Source: JAPPFW01 sp965200835 (GTDB lineage Bacteria; Actinomycetota; Acidimicrobiia; Spongiisociales; Spongiisociaceae). Taken from it: a stretch of 64,000 nt of DNA. Under the pieces are notes generated by a model that saw only the letters and a list, made by a program, of their open reading frames with translations, searched no databases and had not been told where the DNA came from. The translations under genes were made by a program, and so were the position numbers. Positions within the stretch are counted from its first letter, which is position 1. The number at the start of each line of letters is the position of its first letter. Below are positions 24,302 through 33,811 of this stretch, in pieces. The stretch is taken from positions 1,798,001 through 1,862,000 of the forward strand of contig OZ241390.1 in the NCBI GenBank assembly GCA_965200835.1, written 5' to 3'.

Positions 24302-26575
24302 TCAGACCGATTCGGGCACTGGCGTCCGGGTAGCCGGCTGGCCGTTCTCGTCGCCCTTCCCGGCTGCGGCGAGTGCATGGCGATGATCGTCCACGCTGAT
24401 CGCCGCGAATCCCACCGGCTTCTCCCTGGTTACCGCCCCGGCTTCGACTCCGATGATCTCGGCAACCTCGTCACCCGAGATGGTCTTCTTCTCCTGGAGC
24501 CGCACGGCAACGTCGAACACCGCCATCTTGTAATCCTCGAGCATGGCATACACATCTTCGTACAGGACCTGGAGGCGCTGCTCGATCTGCGAGTTCATAT
24601 TCTTTGCGATCTTGCCGGTGGGATCGGGAGGTTGATCGAGAGCGTGCTTGGGCATCCCGGCGCTGGAGGCGATGTTGTCCCCCATGCCCCACACCCCGAT
24701 CATTCGGCTCTCGATGGCGGTGGCGTTTCGGAGGTCGCCACCCACGCCCATCGAATTGTCGCCCTCGAAGAACATCCGCTCTCCCGCGAGGCTGGCCAGT
24801 GACACCTTGATGTCCACCTCGAGTTCGGTCTTCCACTGGACGAACCGGTCCTCGAGAGCGATGTAGGAGACGAAGCCGCCCACGTCCCCCCGCCGCTCGA
24901 TGGTGGCCACGTCGATGTTGGCGTGGGACTTCAGCAGGTGGGCAGCGACCGCGTGGCTGGCCTCGTGGATGGCAACGGCGAACTCCTCCCGTTCCACATA
25001 CTCGAAGCCCTCCGCCGGTCCCATCTCCTTGAGGGTCTTGGCCCGCCAGACATCGCCCCATTCGATGGTGTCCCGGTCGTTACGCTTGGCCAGGATCAGC
25101 GCCTCGTTGACCAGATCCTTGATCTTGGCACCCGAGTAGTAGGGGGTCTTGGCGGCCAGCTCGTCGATCTGCCCGTCGGTCAGGTTGTGGTCGACCTTGG
25201 CCAGGTAACCCTCGAAGGTCCGCTTGCGGCCCTCCTTGGTCGGGTAGCCCACCTTGTAGATCCGGTCTATCCGGCCCGGCCGCAGCAGTGCCGGATCCAG
25301 CACGCTGGGGAGGTTGGTGGCCATCATGATGAAGATCCGGTACTTGGGAGGAGGCTTGGGCTTCATGCCCAGCATCTTGCGGATCCGATTGGTTATGCCG
25401 CGCGGCTTCTTGAGACCGGATATCTCGGTGAGCAGTGCCTGGAGGGTCCCCATCCCTCCACCACCCATGCCGCCGCCCATGATGACCCGGTCCGCCCGGC
25501 GCGGGCGGTGCGGTTCGTCGGGCTGGGATCCGGCCCGGACCGGTGTGGAGAGGTCATCTCCGACGATGTTCATGGCCGGCGGGCTGAGATACGAGAACCC
25601 GTTGCACCCGGAAGCGTCCGTCAGTGGATGAGAGGGTTGGGGCGGTCCACCGCCCTGGGCGAGGGCGCCCCTGCTTCCCAGGGCGTCGGCCTCGTCGAAG
25701 AAGACCACCACGCCACCATGCCGGAGGGCCAGCTTGCGCAGCTTGCGGAACAGTCCCTTCACCTTGAGGATGCCCACCCCGAAGAACATGTTGATGAAGG
25801 CGCCCGGTTCGACGAACACGAACGGCAGGCCCACCTCGCCCGCGGTTGCTTCGGCGATCAGCGTCTTGCCGGTTCCCGGCGGTCCCCACAGCAGGATCCC
25901 GCCGGGTATGTAGCCGCCCTTGGCTTCGATCTCATCCGGCTTCTCCAGGAAGCCCACGTTCTCCTGGACCAGCTCCAGCACGTGGTCCTGGCCCCACACG
26001 TCCGAGTAGCGAGTTTCGATCTCCTCCGGCATCACCGTGTCCACCCCACCTCGGGAGAGGAACCAGAACAGGGCGCCGAACTGGAGGATCAGGAAGAGCG
26101 GATAGAACAAGAACATGATGAACTGCTGCAGGTTTCGGGCCAGGATGCGCGGCAGCTGGATCAACGCTTCGATCGGGCTGCTGACATCCGCCACGAAGTA
26201 GTCCACCACTGCCCCGACGATCAGCAGGAATACCAGCACCCGGACGTAGCGTCCCAATCGGAACCGAGTCCATGGCTTGAAACGCCGGTGCGCCTGGCGT
26301 TCCATACCCCCGAAGAATCCCTCCGCCCAGAAGCGGTTGTACGCGCCCCGCTTCTCGGAGACGTAGTAGTGGATCTGGCGGAGAATCTCGAGAGGTAGGG
26401 CGATGATCAGTATCCGCCCGAAGGTCTCTCCCCAGGTTTCCCCGATGGCCTGGCTGAAGGTAGTGAACGGGCCGTTGACCTTGGCGCTCACCAGGATGGC
26501 TAGGAAGAACAGGATCAGCACGATGAACTTCATCCGGTCCCAGGTGGGTGAGCGGCGTCTGACGTCGGTCTTCAT
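24302..26575 (-). CDS. FtsH-like membrane AAA+ zinc metalloprotease, divergent
   Basis: 757 residues from ATG 26575, which has AAGGTGAAGGG at good spacing; upstream in-frame ATGs overlap the preceding gene. Several N-terminal membrane helices (FIVLILFFLAILVSA; VLVFLLIVGAVVDYFVA; FIMFLFYPLFLILQFGALFWF) precede the AAA module: Walker A GPPGTGKT, pore region FINMFFGVG, Walker B VVVFFDEADALGSRG and second-region MATNLPSVLDPALLRPGRID. The peptidase motif is HEASH. An insertion of about 90 residues, rich in Gly and Pro, lies between Walker B and the second region of homology, where FtsH has none. It probably degrades membrane proteins. It is a paralogue-like variant and need not be the housekeeping FtsH. 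Confidence 0.85.
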   Translation of the reverse strand: MKTDVRRRSPTWDRMKFIVLILFFLAILVSAKVNGPFTTFSQAIGETWGETFGRILIIALPLEILRQIHYYVSEKRGAYNRFWAEGFFGGMERQAHRRFKPWTRFRLGRYVRVLVFLLIVGAVVDYFVADVSSPIEALIQLPRILARNLQQFIMFLFYPLFLILQFGALFWFLSRGGVDTVMPEEIETRYSDVWGQDHVLELVQENVGFLEKPDEIEAKGGYIPGGILLWGPPGTGKTLIAEATAGEVGLPFVFVEPGAFINMFFGVGILKVKGLFRKLRKLALRHGGVVVFFDEADALGSRGALAQGGGPPQPSHPLTDASGCNGFSYLSPPAMNIVGDDLSTPVRAGSQPDEPHRPRRADRVIMGGGMGGGGMGTLQALLTEISGLKKPRGITNRIRKMLGMKPKPPPKYRIFIMMATNLPSVLDPALLRPGRIDRIYKVGYPTKEGRKRTFEGYLAKVDHNLTDGQIDELAAKTPYYSGAKIKDLVNEALILAKRNDRDTIEWGDVWRAKTLKEMGPAEGFEYVEREEFAVAIHEASHAVAAHLLKSHANIDVATIERRGDVGGFVSYIALEDRFVQWKTELEVDIKVSLASLAGERMFFEGDNSMGVGGDLRNATAIESRMIGVWGMGDNIASSAGMPKHALDQPPDPTGKIAKNMNSQIEQRLQVLYEDVYAMLEDYKMAVFDVAVRLQEKKTISGDEVAEIIGVEAGAVTREKPVGFAAISVDDHRHALAAAGKGDENGQPATRTPVPESV

Positions 26576-26586
26576 GCGAAATCCCT

Positions 26587-27318
26587 TCACCTTCTCGTAT
26601 TGATTATCCATGAGTCGACCGCCTCCTCGATGGTCTCCCGATCCCGCATGAAGCAGTCCAGAGAGCATCCGATCGCCATGGAATACAGCTCCGTGACCTC
26701 CGGATTGTGTACGGCCCGTACGTACACCACTCCTTCCTCGGCGCCATCCCCCTGGGTGACCCCCAAGTAGCCGCGGATGCCGTCGAAATCACTCTCGAAG
26801 GACGGATCGCGGTCCAGGAACAGGATCTCCACGCCGAGGTCGGGGCTGTAGACGTTGTAGGCGGACGTGGCCATGATCCGGTTGGAGATGTCGTTCTTCT
26901 CATCCGGGTGGATCTGGCGGATAATCTGGGCACCTACCGGAAAGTCGGAGGCGGGTGCGTCGAGCGCGACGTTACCCAGGTCGCGGCCGGCCGCACCGTC
27001 GAACGCTACGTATGACAGGATGTTTCCTCCGCCTTCTGGCAGGAACGGAACGGGTCCCAGCTGGGCCAACTCGTCCGCCCGGTACAGGTGCCACTCCTTG
27101 GGCAGCTCGAACAGGGCTCGGTTGTCGGCATCCCGGTAGGTGATCCGGTCCGGGTTGCCGCCCGCACCACATGCCGCCAGGAACAGCGCCAGCAACACGG
27201 CGAGGAGCGGACCGGCCGACCGGCCATCCGTCCTTCCATCCCTGCACCGTCCTCCGGCAGAGGGGAGAGGCGCCGCGTTTTGGGCCGTGAGCGCGCTGGC
27301 CTCTTCCGGACCTGTCAT
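26587..27318 (-). CDS. Lipoprotein of unknown function upstream of the FtsH-like protease
   Basis: 243 residues as opened. The signal peptide with lipobox LFLAAC begins about residue 30, so a shorter start is possible. The mature part has no domain I recognise (ALFELPKEWHLYRADELAQLG; SFESDFDGIRGYLGVTQGD; two cysteines in IGCSLDCFM). It ends 11 bp before the protease start, so the two are co-transcribed. It might present or regulate substrates of the membrane protease, but that is only a neighbour argument. Confidence 0.65.
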   Translation of the reverse strand: MTGPEEASALTAQNAAPLPSAGGRCRDGRTDGRSAGPLLAVLLALFLAACGAGGNPDRITYRDADNRALFELPKEWHLYRADELAQLGPVPFLPEGGGNILSYVAFDGAAGRDLGNVALDAPASDFPVGAQIIRQIHPDEKNDISNRIMATSAYNVYSPDLGVEILFLDRDPSFESDFDGIRGYLGVTQGDGAEEGVVYVRAVHNPEVTELYSMAIGCSLDCFMRDRETIEEAVDSWIINTRR

Positions 27319-27436
27319 GCCTTAGGAGCCTACCTTGCCAGGGCGCCTTAAACCTGACATCGCTTCAGGCTCTCGGCCCGATACCGAGTAGGCAACCCTA
27401 ATCTGGGCCGGATAGGTCTACAGGTAAGGGTCCGAT

Positions 27437-27601
27437 TTGGTCGCCAACATCTATCCGGTACTGGCCCATCATCCCTACGACTACATCGTCGGGTTCGGGA
27501 TCGCCTTCGTGGGGATGGGGCTGATCACATGGGCGGAACGCCGGGCCCGAGGTCGCCACCGATCCTCCAAGCCCGAAACCCGCCCGGAGGAAGGTTCCTG
27601 A
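27437..27601 (+). CDS. Possible small single-span membrane protein
   Basis: TTG 27437, with AAGGG about 7 bp upstream, opens 54 codons. The product has one hydrophobic helix (YIVGFGIAFVGMGLITW) followed by a basic tail (ERRARGRHR) and a polar C-terminus. The pattern is that of a small membrane protein with cytoplasmic tail. It is too short to assign a family. Confidence 0.4.
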   Translation: MVANIYPVLAHHPYDYIVGFGIAFVGMGLITWAERRARGRHRSSKPETRPEEGS

Positions 27602-27711
27602 TCATGACCCCTGGCATGACATCGGCGCCGCTCCGTGCTTGTCCGGTCAGTGAATAGTCCGTTCTCAGGCGTCTGGTTGGCGCCGCCCCATCCCGGCTAA
27701 TATCGCGGTCG

Positions 27712-28875
27712 ATGTCCGACCCGCGACTCTCGACGATCGGTGCCCTCCTGGGCGGCGCCCCGGAACACTTGGTGGAACGGTCAGCCGAAGCGCGCGCCGA
27801 GGCGCAGGGAGTGCCGGTGGAGCAGATTCTGGCCGCCTGGTCGGGTGGTGAGGAGATGGCAGTAGCGCCACCGGTCGCGGCCGTGACTCCAGACCCTCCG
27901 GCTGCTGTTCCAGAGCCGGAAGCTTCTCCCGGGCCCGCGCCTGCGCTTGCGCCACCCGAGCCGGCCTTCGAGGTACCGCTAGCCGCGGTCGAGCTGGTCG
28001 AGGAGGAGGAAGTCGAGCCGGTGGAGCCTGCCCCCCTCTCCGACCGCATCCGGCTGGGCGCCCGGGTAGGAGCTGGCATCGGGGCAGCCCTCGGGCTCCT
28101 CTCCCTGGTGGCCATGGCGCCGCTGGTTCTGGGCCGCCTATCCGAAACCACTGCTGCGGGTGGCCCGGCAGTAGAGGTCACTTGGACGGCAGTCGTAGCT
28201 ACCGCCGCTCTCTGGGCGGTGATAGGGGCGATCGTTACTCTGGCGTCCCGTGGTGCCGGAAGGTTCCGGTCTCCGGCTTATGACACAGCCACCACCACGC
28301 TGGGATCGGTGCTGTCGGGGGGATTCCTGGGGATGGTGCTCGGCTTCGGGCAGGGAGGTCTCATATATGCCCTGGCGGAACCTTCCCTCTCCGGTACCAA
28401 GCTGATCGCGGTCAGCCCCCTCATGCTGCTGGGCGTGGTACTGGCCGACGCACTGCTGGGGGCAGCGGTGGGCGGAGCGAGCCAGGCTCTGGCACAGCCT
28501 GCTGCCCTGGTGGGTGACGAGGCCGAGCAGGCCGACACGGTCAAGCGGCGACTGTCGGATGCGATCTTGCTGCCCGTCGCCTCCCTAGTCATCATCCTGG
28601 TGATCGTCGTGGCGTTCGGTTCGTTGCTACTCCGTTACTCGAGCTACGCACCGCTCATCGCCATCCTGGTGTCGGCTGGTGCGCTCGGGTTCGCCGCCGC
28701 CATGGCATCCCGCCCGAACCTGCGGGTAACCAGGAACGAGGTGCTGGTAGCCGCGGCTGGGATAGGGGTGGTCCTGCTGATGATCGCGCTGGTAGCGGCG
28801 TCGACCTCAACGGGACATAGTGAGGAGGACGCACCGGCGGATCACGCCCTGGTGTCGAGCGCCCCGATCAACTGA
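27712..28875 (+). CDS. Multi-pass membrane protein with Pro/Glu-rich linker, unknown function
   Basis: 387 residues. The N-terminal 45 residues (LGGAPEHLVERSAEARAEAQ; QILAAWSGG) form a small amphipathic helical motif found at the start of several actinobacterial proteins. A Pro/Ala/Glu-rich linker runs to about residue 105. Seven or so hydrophobic helices follow (GAGIGAALGLLSLVAMAPLVL to AAAGIGVVLLMIALVAAS). No catalytic motif is visible. The lack of a signal peptide and the acidic linker suggest that the N-terminus stays in the cytosol. Confidence 0.7.
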   Translation: MSDPRLSTIGALLGGAPEHLVERSAEARAEAQGVPVEQILAAWSGGEEMAVAPPVAAVTPDPPAAVPEPEASPGPAPALAPPEPAFEVPLAAVELVEEEEVEPVEPAPLSDRIRLGARVGAGIGAALGLLSLVAMAPLVLGRLSETTAAGGPAVEVTWTAVVATAALWAVIGAIVTLASRGAGRFRSPAYDTATTTLGSVLSGGFLGMVLGFGQGGLIYALAEPSLSGTKLIAVSPLMLLGVVLADALLGAAVGGASQALAQPAALVGDEAEQADTVKRRLSDAILLPVASLVIILVIVVAFGSLLLRYSSYAPLIAILVSAGALGFAAAMASRPNLRVTRNEVLVAAAGIGVVLLMIALVAASTSTGHSEEDAPADHALVSSAPIN

Positions 28876-28924
28876 GTCCCACCATCGGAACCGCGCCCGC
28901 TCTGGCCCACTGGCGGTAAGGATC

Positions 28925-29893
28925 ATGCCCGAGCAGCAGACGGCCCCACCTACTATCCCCGACCGGCCACCGCCCGGCGTGCTTGCCTTCAACTCATGGG
29001 TGGCGGACCGGACCGGCCATTTGCCGCCCTACTCTGAGATCGGCGCGGTGGCCGGTAGGCAGGCCCGGGAGGAAGGCAGGTCGTTACTCGGACCTCTACG
29101 CCTGTCTCCCCGCGCCTCGGAGATCACGATCGAGGGTCGTGGCGGGCCGATCCGGCTCAGGGTTGTGCATCCCGAGGCCCGGGCCCCTAGGGGTATCTTC
29201 CTGCACATACATGGGGGCGGATGGGTATGGGGCGGCCCCCATCACCACGACCCGCAGATGACCGCCCTGGCCGACGCCACCGGCCTGGTCACTGTGTCCA
29301 CCTCCTACCGGTTGGCGCCCGAGCATCCGTACCCGGCCGGTCCGGACGATTGCGAGACCGCTGCCCTATGGCTGCATCACAATGGGAAGGATCAGCTGGG
29401 CCAGCAGCTGCTGGCCATCGGTGGGGAGTCCGCGGGCGGCCATCTCACCGCGGTGACCTGCCTGCGTCTGAGGGACGATCATGGTCTCACCCCTTTCCGG
29501 GCGGCGCTGCTCAACTATGGCTGTTTCGACCTGCGCGGCACCCCTTCGGTGAGAGCCTTCGGAGACCAGCCACTGATCCTGAACGCCTCCTCCGTCGAGT
29601 GGTTCGTCGATCAGTTCGCCGGTGGTCGGAACCTGACCGACCCCGACATCTCACCCATCTGGGCGGACCTGGCCGGGCTGCCGACTGCCCTGTTCACGGT
29701 TGGCACGCTCGATCCCATGCTGGATGACACCTTGTTCATGGCTGCCCGGTGGAGAGCGGCGGGGAGTCCGGCCCGGCTCGACGTCTGGCCGGGTGCCATC
29801 CATGCCTTCGACCTGTTCGGCAACGCTTACGGGAGGGGTGCGCGCCGGCGCATGCACTACTTCCTGAACTCGGTTCTCGACCGGATAGGGTGA
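28925..29893 (+). CDS. Alpha/beta-hydrolase, hormone-sensitive-lipase family esterase
   Basis: 322 residues from ATG 28925. HIHGGGWVWG is the oxyanion-hole HGGG motif and GGESAGGH the nucleophile elbow, with Ser in G-x-S-x-G; TLDPMLDD and AIHAFDLF carry the Asp and His. YRLAPEHPYPAGPDD is the classic HSL/class IV esterase block. It should hydrolyse short-chain carboxyl esters in the cytosol. The natural substrate is not evident. A second unrelated alpha/beta-hydrolase follows 85 bp later. Confidence 0.85.
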   Translation: MPEQQTAPPTIPDRPPPGVLAFNSWVADRTGHLPPYSEIGAVAGRQAREEGRSLLGPLRLSPRASEITIEGRGGPIRLRVVHPEARAPRGIFLHIHGGGWVWGGPHHHDPQMTALADATGLVTVSTSYRLAPEHPYPAGPDDCETAALWLHHNGKDQLGQQLLAIGGESAGGHLTAVTCLRLRDDHGLTPFRAALLNYGCFDLRGTPSVRAFGDQPLILNASSVEWFVDQFAGGRNLTDPDISPIWADLAGLPTALFTVGTLDPMLDDTLFMAARWRAAGSPARLDVWPGAIHAFDLFGNAYGRGARRRMHYFLNSVLDRIG

Positions 29894-29978
29894 GCGGGTT
29901 CCGCCCAACCTGAAGGGCAGCGCCGGCGCTAGCATCCTCGCTGGCGATATGTGACGGGGGACAGGGGAGTTACTCGAT

Positions 29979-31031
29979 ATGGAACTGATGCCAGGAGTGG
30001 AGGCGCGCTCGGCCGCTACCAGCCGACTCCACACCCACTACTACCAAGCCGGATCGGACGACGGGATTCCGGTGGTGATGATCCACGGCAACCTCTCGAC
30101 CGGGCGGTTCTTCGAGCATCTGTGGCAGGGTGCACCCGCCAAGTACCGGTTCATCGCCCCCGATATGCGGTGCTTCGGGCGATCGGAGTCGAAGCCGATC
30201 GATGCCACCCGAGGGCTGGGTGACTGGGCGGACGACACGAAGACGCTGCTCGATGCCCTGCGGATCGACTCGCCACCCCATCTGGTCGGCTGGTCCACCG
30301 GTGGGGCTGCCATCGCGTCCTATGCCATGCATCGTCCGGTGGCGTCGCTGACCTTCATCGATCCCGTGTCGCCCTTCGGCTACGGAGCAACCCGGCGGGA
30401 CGGGACACCGTGCCACCCGGACTGGGCGGGCACCGGTGGCGGGACCGGCAATCCCGAGTTCGCCAAGCGGCTTGCCTCGGGCGACCGGTCGTCCGACGAC
30501 GTCGTTTCGCCTCGCAACGTGATGAACGGCGCCTACTGGTCTACCGACTACCGGCTGCCTCCCGAGCGGGAGGAGATCCTGCTCGACGAGCTCCTGCTGT
30601 CCGTTACTGGCGAGGATGCGTATCCCGGAGATCTGGTGCCTTCGGAGAACTGGCCGGGCGTGGCGCCGGGCACCCGAGGAATCCTCAATGCCCTGTCTGG
30701 TAAGTACTGCCACTGGGCGGACCTCGTCGATCTGGCGGACAAGCCGCCGGTGCTTTGGACCTACGGTTCCAACGATGTCGTGGTGGCCGACGGCGCTCTC
30801 TGGGAGATGGGCACCCTTGGCCAGCTGGGTGTCATCCCGGGCTGGCCCGGCGAGGAGGTGTTCCCGCCGCAGCAGATGGTGAGCCAGACCCGGGACGTGC
30901 TGGAAAGCTACGGGAAGAACGGCGGGCGGGTCGAGATAGAGGTATTCGAAGGCTCGGGCCACGGTCCCCATATCGATGCCGCCGACCGCTGGGCACGGGT
31001 CTTCTTCGACTTCTTGGACTCGATCGACTGA
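29979..31031 (+). CDS. Alpha/beta-hydrolase fold protein
   Basis: 350 residues. VVMIHGNLSTGRFFEHL is the oxyanion strand, RFIAPDMRCFGRSESK the family strand-turn, VGWSTGGAAIASYAM the nucleophile elbow with Ser, and SGHGPHIDAADRW the catalytic His region. A large cap insertion (about 140-270) is present. Many such enzymes hydrolyse esters, lactones or epoxides; the exact reaction is not readable here. ATG 29979 follows GGGG-rich sequence. Confidence 0.8.
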   Translation: MELMPGVEARSAATSRLHTHYYQAGSDDGIPVVMIHGNLSTGRFFEHLWQGAPAKYRFIAPDMRCFGRSESKPIDATRGLGDWADDTKTLLDALRIDSPPHLVGWSTGGAAIASYAMHRPVASLTFIDPVSPFGYGATRRDGTPCHPDWAGTGGGTGNPEFAKRLASGDRSSDDVVSPRNVMNGAYWSTDYRLPPEREEILLDELLLSVTGEDAYPGDLVPSENWPGVAPGTRGILNALSGKYCHWADLVDLADKPPVLWTYGSNDVVVADGALWEMGTLGQLGVIPGWPGEEVFPPQQMVSQTRDVLESYGKNGGRVEIEVFEGSGHGPHIDAADRWARVFFDFLDSID

Positions 31032-31104
31032 CGCCCCGCTACCTCTCGGGACGCCAGCCTCCAACCCGGCGCCGGTCCGGCACGGCGGACTGTTATCCCT
31101 GCGG

Positions 31105-32052
31105 TTATTGGATACGTGGGGTGACTTCGAAGCTGAACAGGTCGGATCGGCTGTAGTGGCCGGTCACGTCGAGGTCGAACTTCCCCCTGATGGTGTTGGA
31201 GATGTCGATGCTCGCCAACAGGATGGTTTCGGTCCCGTAGTGCGGACCGGCGAGCAGCTCACCGAACGGGTCCACGATGCAGCTTCCCCCGCGGGAAATC
31301 TCCCGGGCCGGGTCGTCGCCGAACACGGATGGATAGTCGTCCGGATAGTCGGTCCGGGTCGCGTACTGGTTGGCGGACAGCACGTAGCAGCGGCCTTCCA
31401 CCGCAATGTGGCGCATAGAGGCTATCCAGCTGTCCCTGGTGTCCGCGGTGGGCGCGCACCAGATCTGGATGTTCTGCTGGTAGAGGGAGTAACGCAGCAA
31501 GGGCATGTAGTTCTCCCAGCACACCGCGGTCCCCAGGTTGCCATGTCTGGTCCGGTGAACTTTCAAGGTGGAACCATCTCCGAAGCCCCAGATCAGGCGC
31601 TCGGATCCGGTCGGCATCACCTTGCGGTGCTTCGCATACAGTCCCTCATCGGGCGAGAAGAACAGGATGGAGCAGTAGAGAGTGCTGCCACCTTGCTCGA
31701 TCACGCCGATGACCAGGTCCATCGTCAGATCGGTCGATAGTCTGGCCAGCCGGTCGGTTTCCGGGCCGGGCACCGCAATGGCCGACTCCCAGTATCTGAG
31801 GTACAGGTCACGCCCGGCTTCGGTGCGAGACCCCACGACCGCGCCGAAGTCGAGCCCCCGCGGGTAGGCCGACAGGAAGGCCTCCGGAAAGACGGCCAGA
31901 TCTGCCCCTTCCGACCGAGCCCTGACCGCCAGGTCGATCACCTTGGACAGGGTGGCATCCCGATCGAACCCGACCGGTGCGGCCTGGACGACCGCGGCCG
32001 TGAACCCGCTACTCGGGACCTGCTCGACCAAGGCTTGGCTCGATAGGATCAA
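31105..32052 (-). CDS. Nitrilase (carbon-nitrogen hydrolase)
   Basis: 315 residues. The catalytic triad is Glu57 (LAVFPEAFL), Lys144 (HRKVMPT) and Cys178 (GTAVCWENYMPLLR). The last motif, with WENYMP, is typical of true nitrilases, which turn nitriles into acids and ammonia, rather than amidases. It is cytosolic and expected to form helical oligomers. The start is taken as TTG 32052; a second TTG 21 bp on is also possible. It is divergent from the cupin gene, sharing a short promoter region. Confidence 0.85.
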   Translation of the reverse strand: MILSSQALVEQVPSSGFTAAVVQAAPVGFDRDATLSKVIDLAVRARSEGADLAVFPEAFLSAYPRGLDFGAVVGSRTEAGRDLYLRYWESAIAVPGPETDRLARLSTDLTMDLVIGVIEQGGSTLYCSILFFSPDEGLYAKHRKVMPTGSERLIWGFGDGSTLKVHRTRHGNLGTAVCWENYMPLLRYSLYQQNIQIWCAPTADTRDSWIASMRHIAVEGRCYVLSANQYATRTDYPDDYPSVFGDDPAREISRGGSCIVDPFGELLAGPHYGTETILLASIDISNTIRGKFDLDVTGHYSRSDLFSFEVTPRIQ

Positions 32053-32127
32053 CCTGTGACATCGCCATCCAGGCTAGTAGTGCCGGTGGTGGCCGGTGAT
32101 AAGGAGACCGTCGAGGAGGGGAATCGG

Positions 32128-32565
32128 ATGGTGATCAGAAGGTTTGGCGAGGTAGAGGCGTATCAGCACGCCGATGACAGCTATTACTACCGGCCGCTGG
32201 TTGCCGGGAAGGAGCTCTTCACCTACGTCGCTCATGTGCCTGCCGGGGGATACCTGCCGCCCGATCCGGAGGAGGCCGAGCTGTTCGAGCTCTCCCTGTT
32301 CATGCTGGAGGGGGAGCTCGAGGGGATACTGGACGACCGGAGGGTGTTGCTCACCCGGGGTGATGCTCTGCACATTCCCAGGGGTGTGCCGTTCGGGGTG
32401 GAGAACCAGGGTGAACAGACCGTCACCTTCGTACTGAGCTTCGCTCCTCCGCCTCCCAACGTGGATCTCGAAACTATGAAGCAGTCCGCCCGAGATCGCG
32501 GTCGGGTGGTTATCGACGCCGAGGAGGTGGAGGGCGTGGTAGGTCCGGTCACCTTCCCAAGGTAG
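32128..32565 (+). CDS. Cupin-domain protein
   Basis: 145 residues from ATG 32128, chosen because GAGGAGGGG stands 7 bp before it. A GTG at 32056 would add 24 residues but overlaps the promoter space of the divergent nitrilase. ELFTYVAHVPAGGYLPPDPEEAELFELSLFMLEGELEGILDD follows the cupin motif 1 pattern and GDALHIPRGVPFGVENQGEQT is motif 2. The usual metal-binding histidines are mostly replaced. It may act as a sugar-sensing or small-molecule-binding protein or an isomerase. It is tightly spaced (5 bp) with the following hydrolase. Confidence 0.75.
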   Translation: MVIRRFGEVEAYQHADDSYYYRPLVAGKELFTYVAHVPAGGYLPPDPEEAELFELSLFMLEGELEGILDDRRVLLTRGDALHIPRGVPFGVENQGEQTVTFVLSFAPPPPNVDLETMKQSARDRGRVVIDAEEVEGVVGPVTFPR

Positions 32566-32570
32566 TCCGG

Positions 32571-33551
32571 ATGAGGTTCCGCGAAGAGAACAGGTCCGTG
32601 AGGGTGGACGGCGCCACCCTGGCCGGGACCCTGACCCTCCCGACCGGTGACGGGCCATGGCCGGTGACGCTCCTGTTGGGGGGTACCTTCTGTGATCTTC
32701 GCGATGGAGATGTCGATCCCCGACTCTTTCCGGGAGTGCCCAAGCGGGGCATCTACGCCATGCTCGCCCATGGCTTGGCCGAGGTCGGGATCGCCTCCTA
32801 CCGGTTCGATCGCCGGGGCGCCGGGGAGAGTTCCGGTGACCTGGGGGTCCAGCGGAGGCAGGAGGTGGCGGATGCCTGCGCCGTCTGGCGCTGGGTCAAG
32901 TCGATCCCTGAAGCAAGTGGTAAGGCGGCGATGCTGGGACACAGTGCCGGGGCATACGTCCTGTGCCGGGTGGCGCTCGAGGAAGGCCAGCCGGACGCAG
33001 CCGTGTTGCAGGGTGCCCTATATCGCTCGATTCCCGAGCTCCTCCGTTACAACTACAGCCTGGCGAGGGACTACCTGCGTAGAGGTGCGGAGCAGGCCGA
33101 TTGGGTCAAGCGGCACGCACCCAAAGCCTACGAGGACGCCCTGATGATGGATGCCATCCTGTCCGCTATAGAGAGCGGTGACGCCACAGCCGAGGTCGAG
33201 ATAGACGGGGTGGTCAGGGTGAGGGAACTGACCAGTCTCCAGTACGACCTGGATCTACCGCCCGAGGACCAGTTCCGGCATCTGGCCGCCCCCACCCTGG
33301 TCCTGCACGCTTCCGAGGATCTGAACGTCCCCGTGGAGGACGCCTTCGACACCTTCCGGGCGTTGCGGGCCGCCGGTAACTCGGATGTCGAGCTGAGGGT
33401 GATCCCGTGCGCCAACCACTCCTTCCAGCTGGACGCCGAGGACTACCAAACCCGCGTTCAGGAGAAAGTAACCATGCAGAACTTCGCTCGGCCTTTCCAC
33501 CCCCTATATCCGGAGGTCGTGATCGACTACCTGGCCCGAACTCTCGCCTGA
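32571..33551 (+). CDS. Alpha/beta-hydrolase (dienelactone-hydrolase/acetyl-esterase-like)
   Basis: 326 residues. VTLLLGGTFCDLRDGDVD is the oxyanion strand, YRFDRRGAGESSGD the turn, AMLGHSAGAYVL the nucleophile elbow with Ser, APTLVLHASEDLNVPV the Asp strand and CANHSFQLD the His. It follows the cupin gene by 5 bp and probably shares its mRNA. A secondary ester or thioester hydrolase is likely; the substrate is unknown. Confidence 0.78.
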   Translation: MRFREENRSVRVDGATLAGTLTLPTGDGPWPVTLLLGGTFCDLRDGDVDPRLFPGVPKRGIYAMLAHGLAEVGIASYRFDRRGAGESSGDLGVQRRQEVADACAVWRWVKSIPEASGKAAMLGHSAGAYVLCRVALEEGQPDAAVLQGALYRSIPELLRYNYSLARDYLRRGAEQADWVKRHAPKAYEDALMMDAILSAIESGDATAEVEIDGVVRVRELTSLQYDLDLPPEDQFRHLAAPTLVLHASEDLNVPVEDAFDTFRALRAAGNSDVELRVIPCANHSFQLDAEDYQTRVQEKVTMQNFARPFHPLYPEVVIDYLARTLA

Positions 33552-33614
33552 AGCTGACAACCTGACCTGCTGCTAGCTGGACTCGCCGTTCATGGGATCA
33601 GGCTCATCGGCCGG

Positions 33615-33811
33615 CTAGGTGACCAGCCCTCGATCCCGTAGCCACACCTCCCACCGATGGCGCACATGGGGAGACAGATAGAGCTCGTCCCAAACCTCAA
33701 CATGGACATCGATGTCTATGAAGTGACGAGCGGTCCTCCAGGTCGGAGGAAATGGGCAAGCGCCACAACGGCCGGACTCGCGTGCTCATACCAGAAACGC
33801 ACCTCGAAGAG
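33615..33811 (-). pseudogene. Possible frameshifted remnant of a small gene
   Basis: Reading from the right, one minus-strand frame gives FEVRFWYEHASPAVVALAHF and continues to a TAG near 33720. The neighbouring frame takes over with HFIDIDVHVEVWDELYLSP and ends in RWEVWLRDRGLVT at a TAG (33615-33617). Both halves look protein-like, with aromatic and charged residues unlike the random frames around, and join near a GC run. I do not recognise the family. The rest of the 318-bp gap shows nothing further. Confidence 0.3.

Noticed and set aside
24923..26398. A 491-codon plus-strand frame opposite the FtsH-like gene
   Set aside because: It is antisense to intact Walker and HEASH motifs and has low-complexity, acidic composition.
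32056..32127. GTG 32056 as the cupin start
   Set aside because: It lies only 3 bp from the divergent nitrilase start and has no RBS, whereas ATG 32128 has GAGGAGGGG at ideal spacing.
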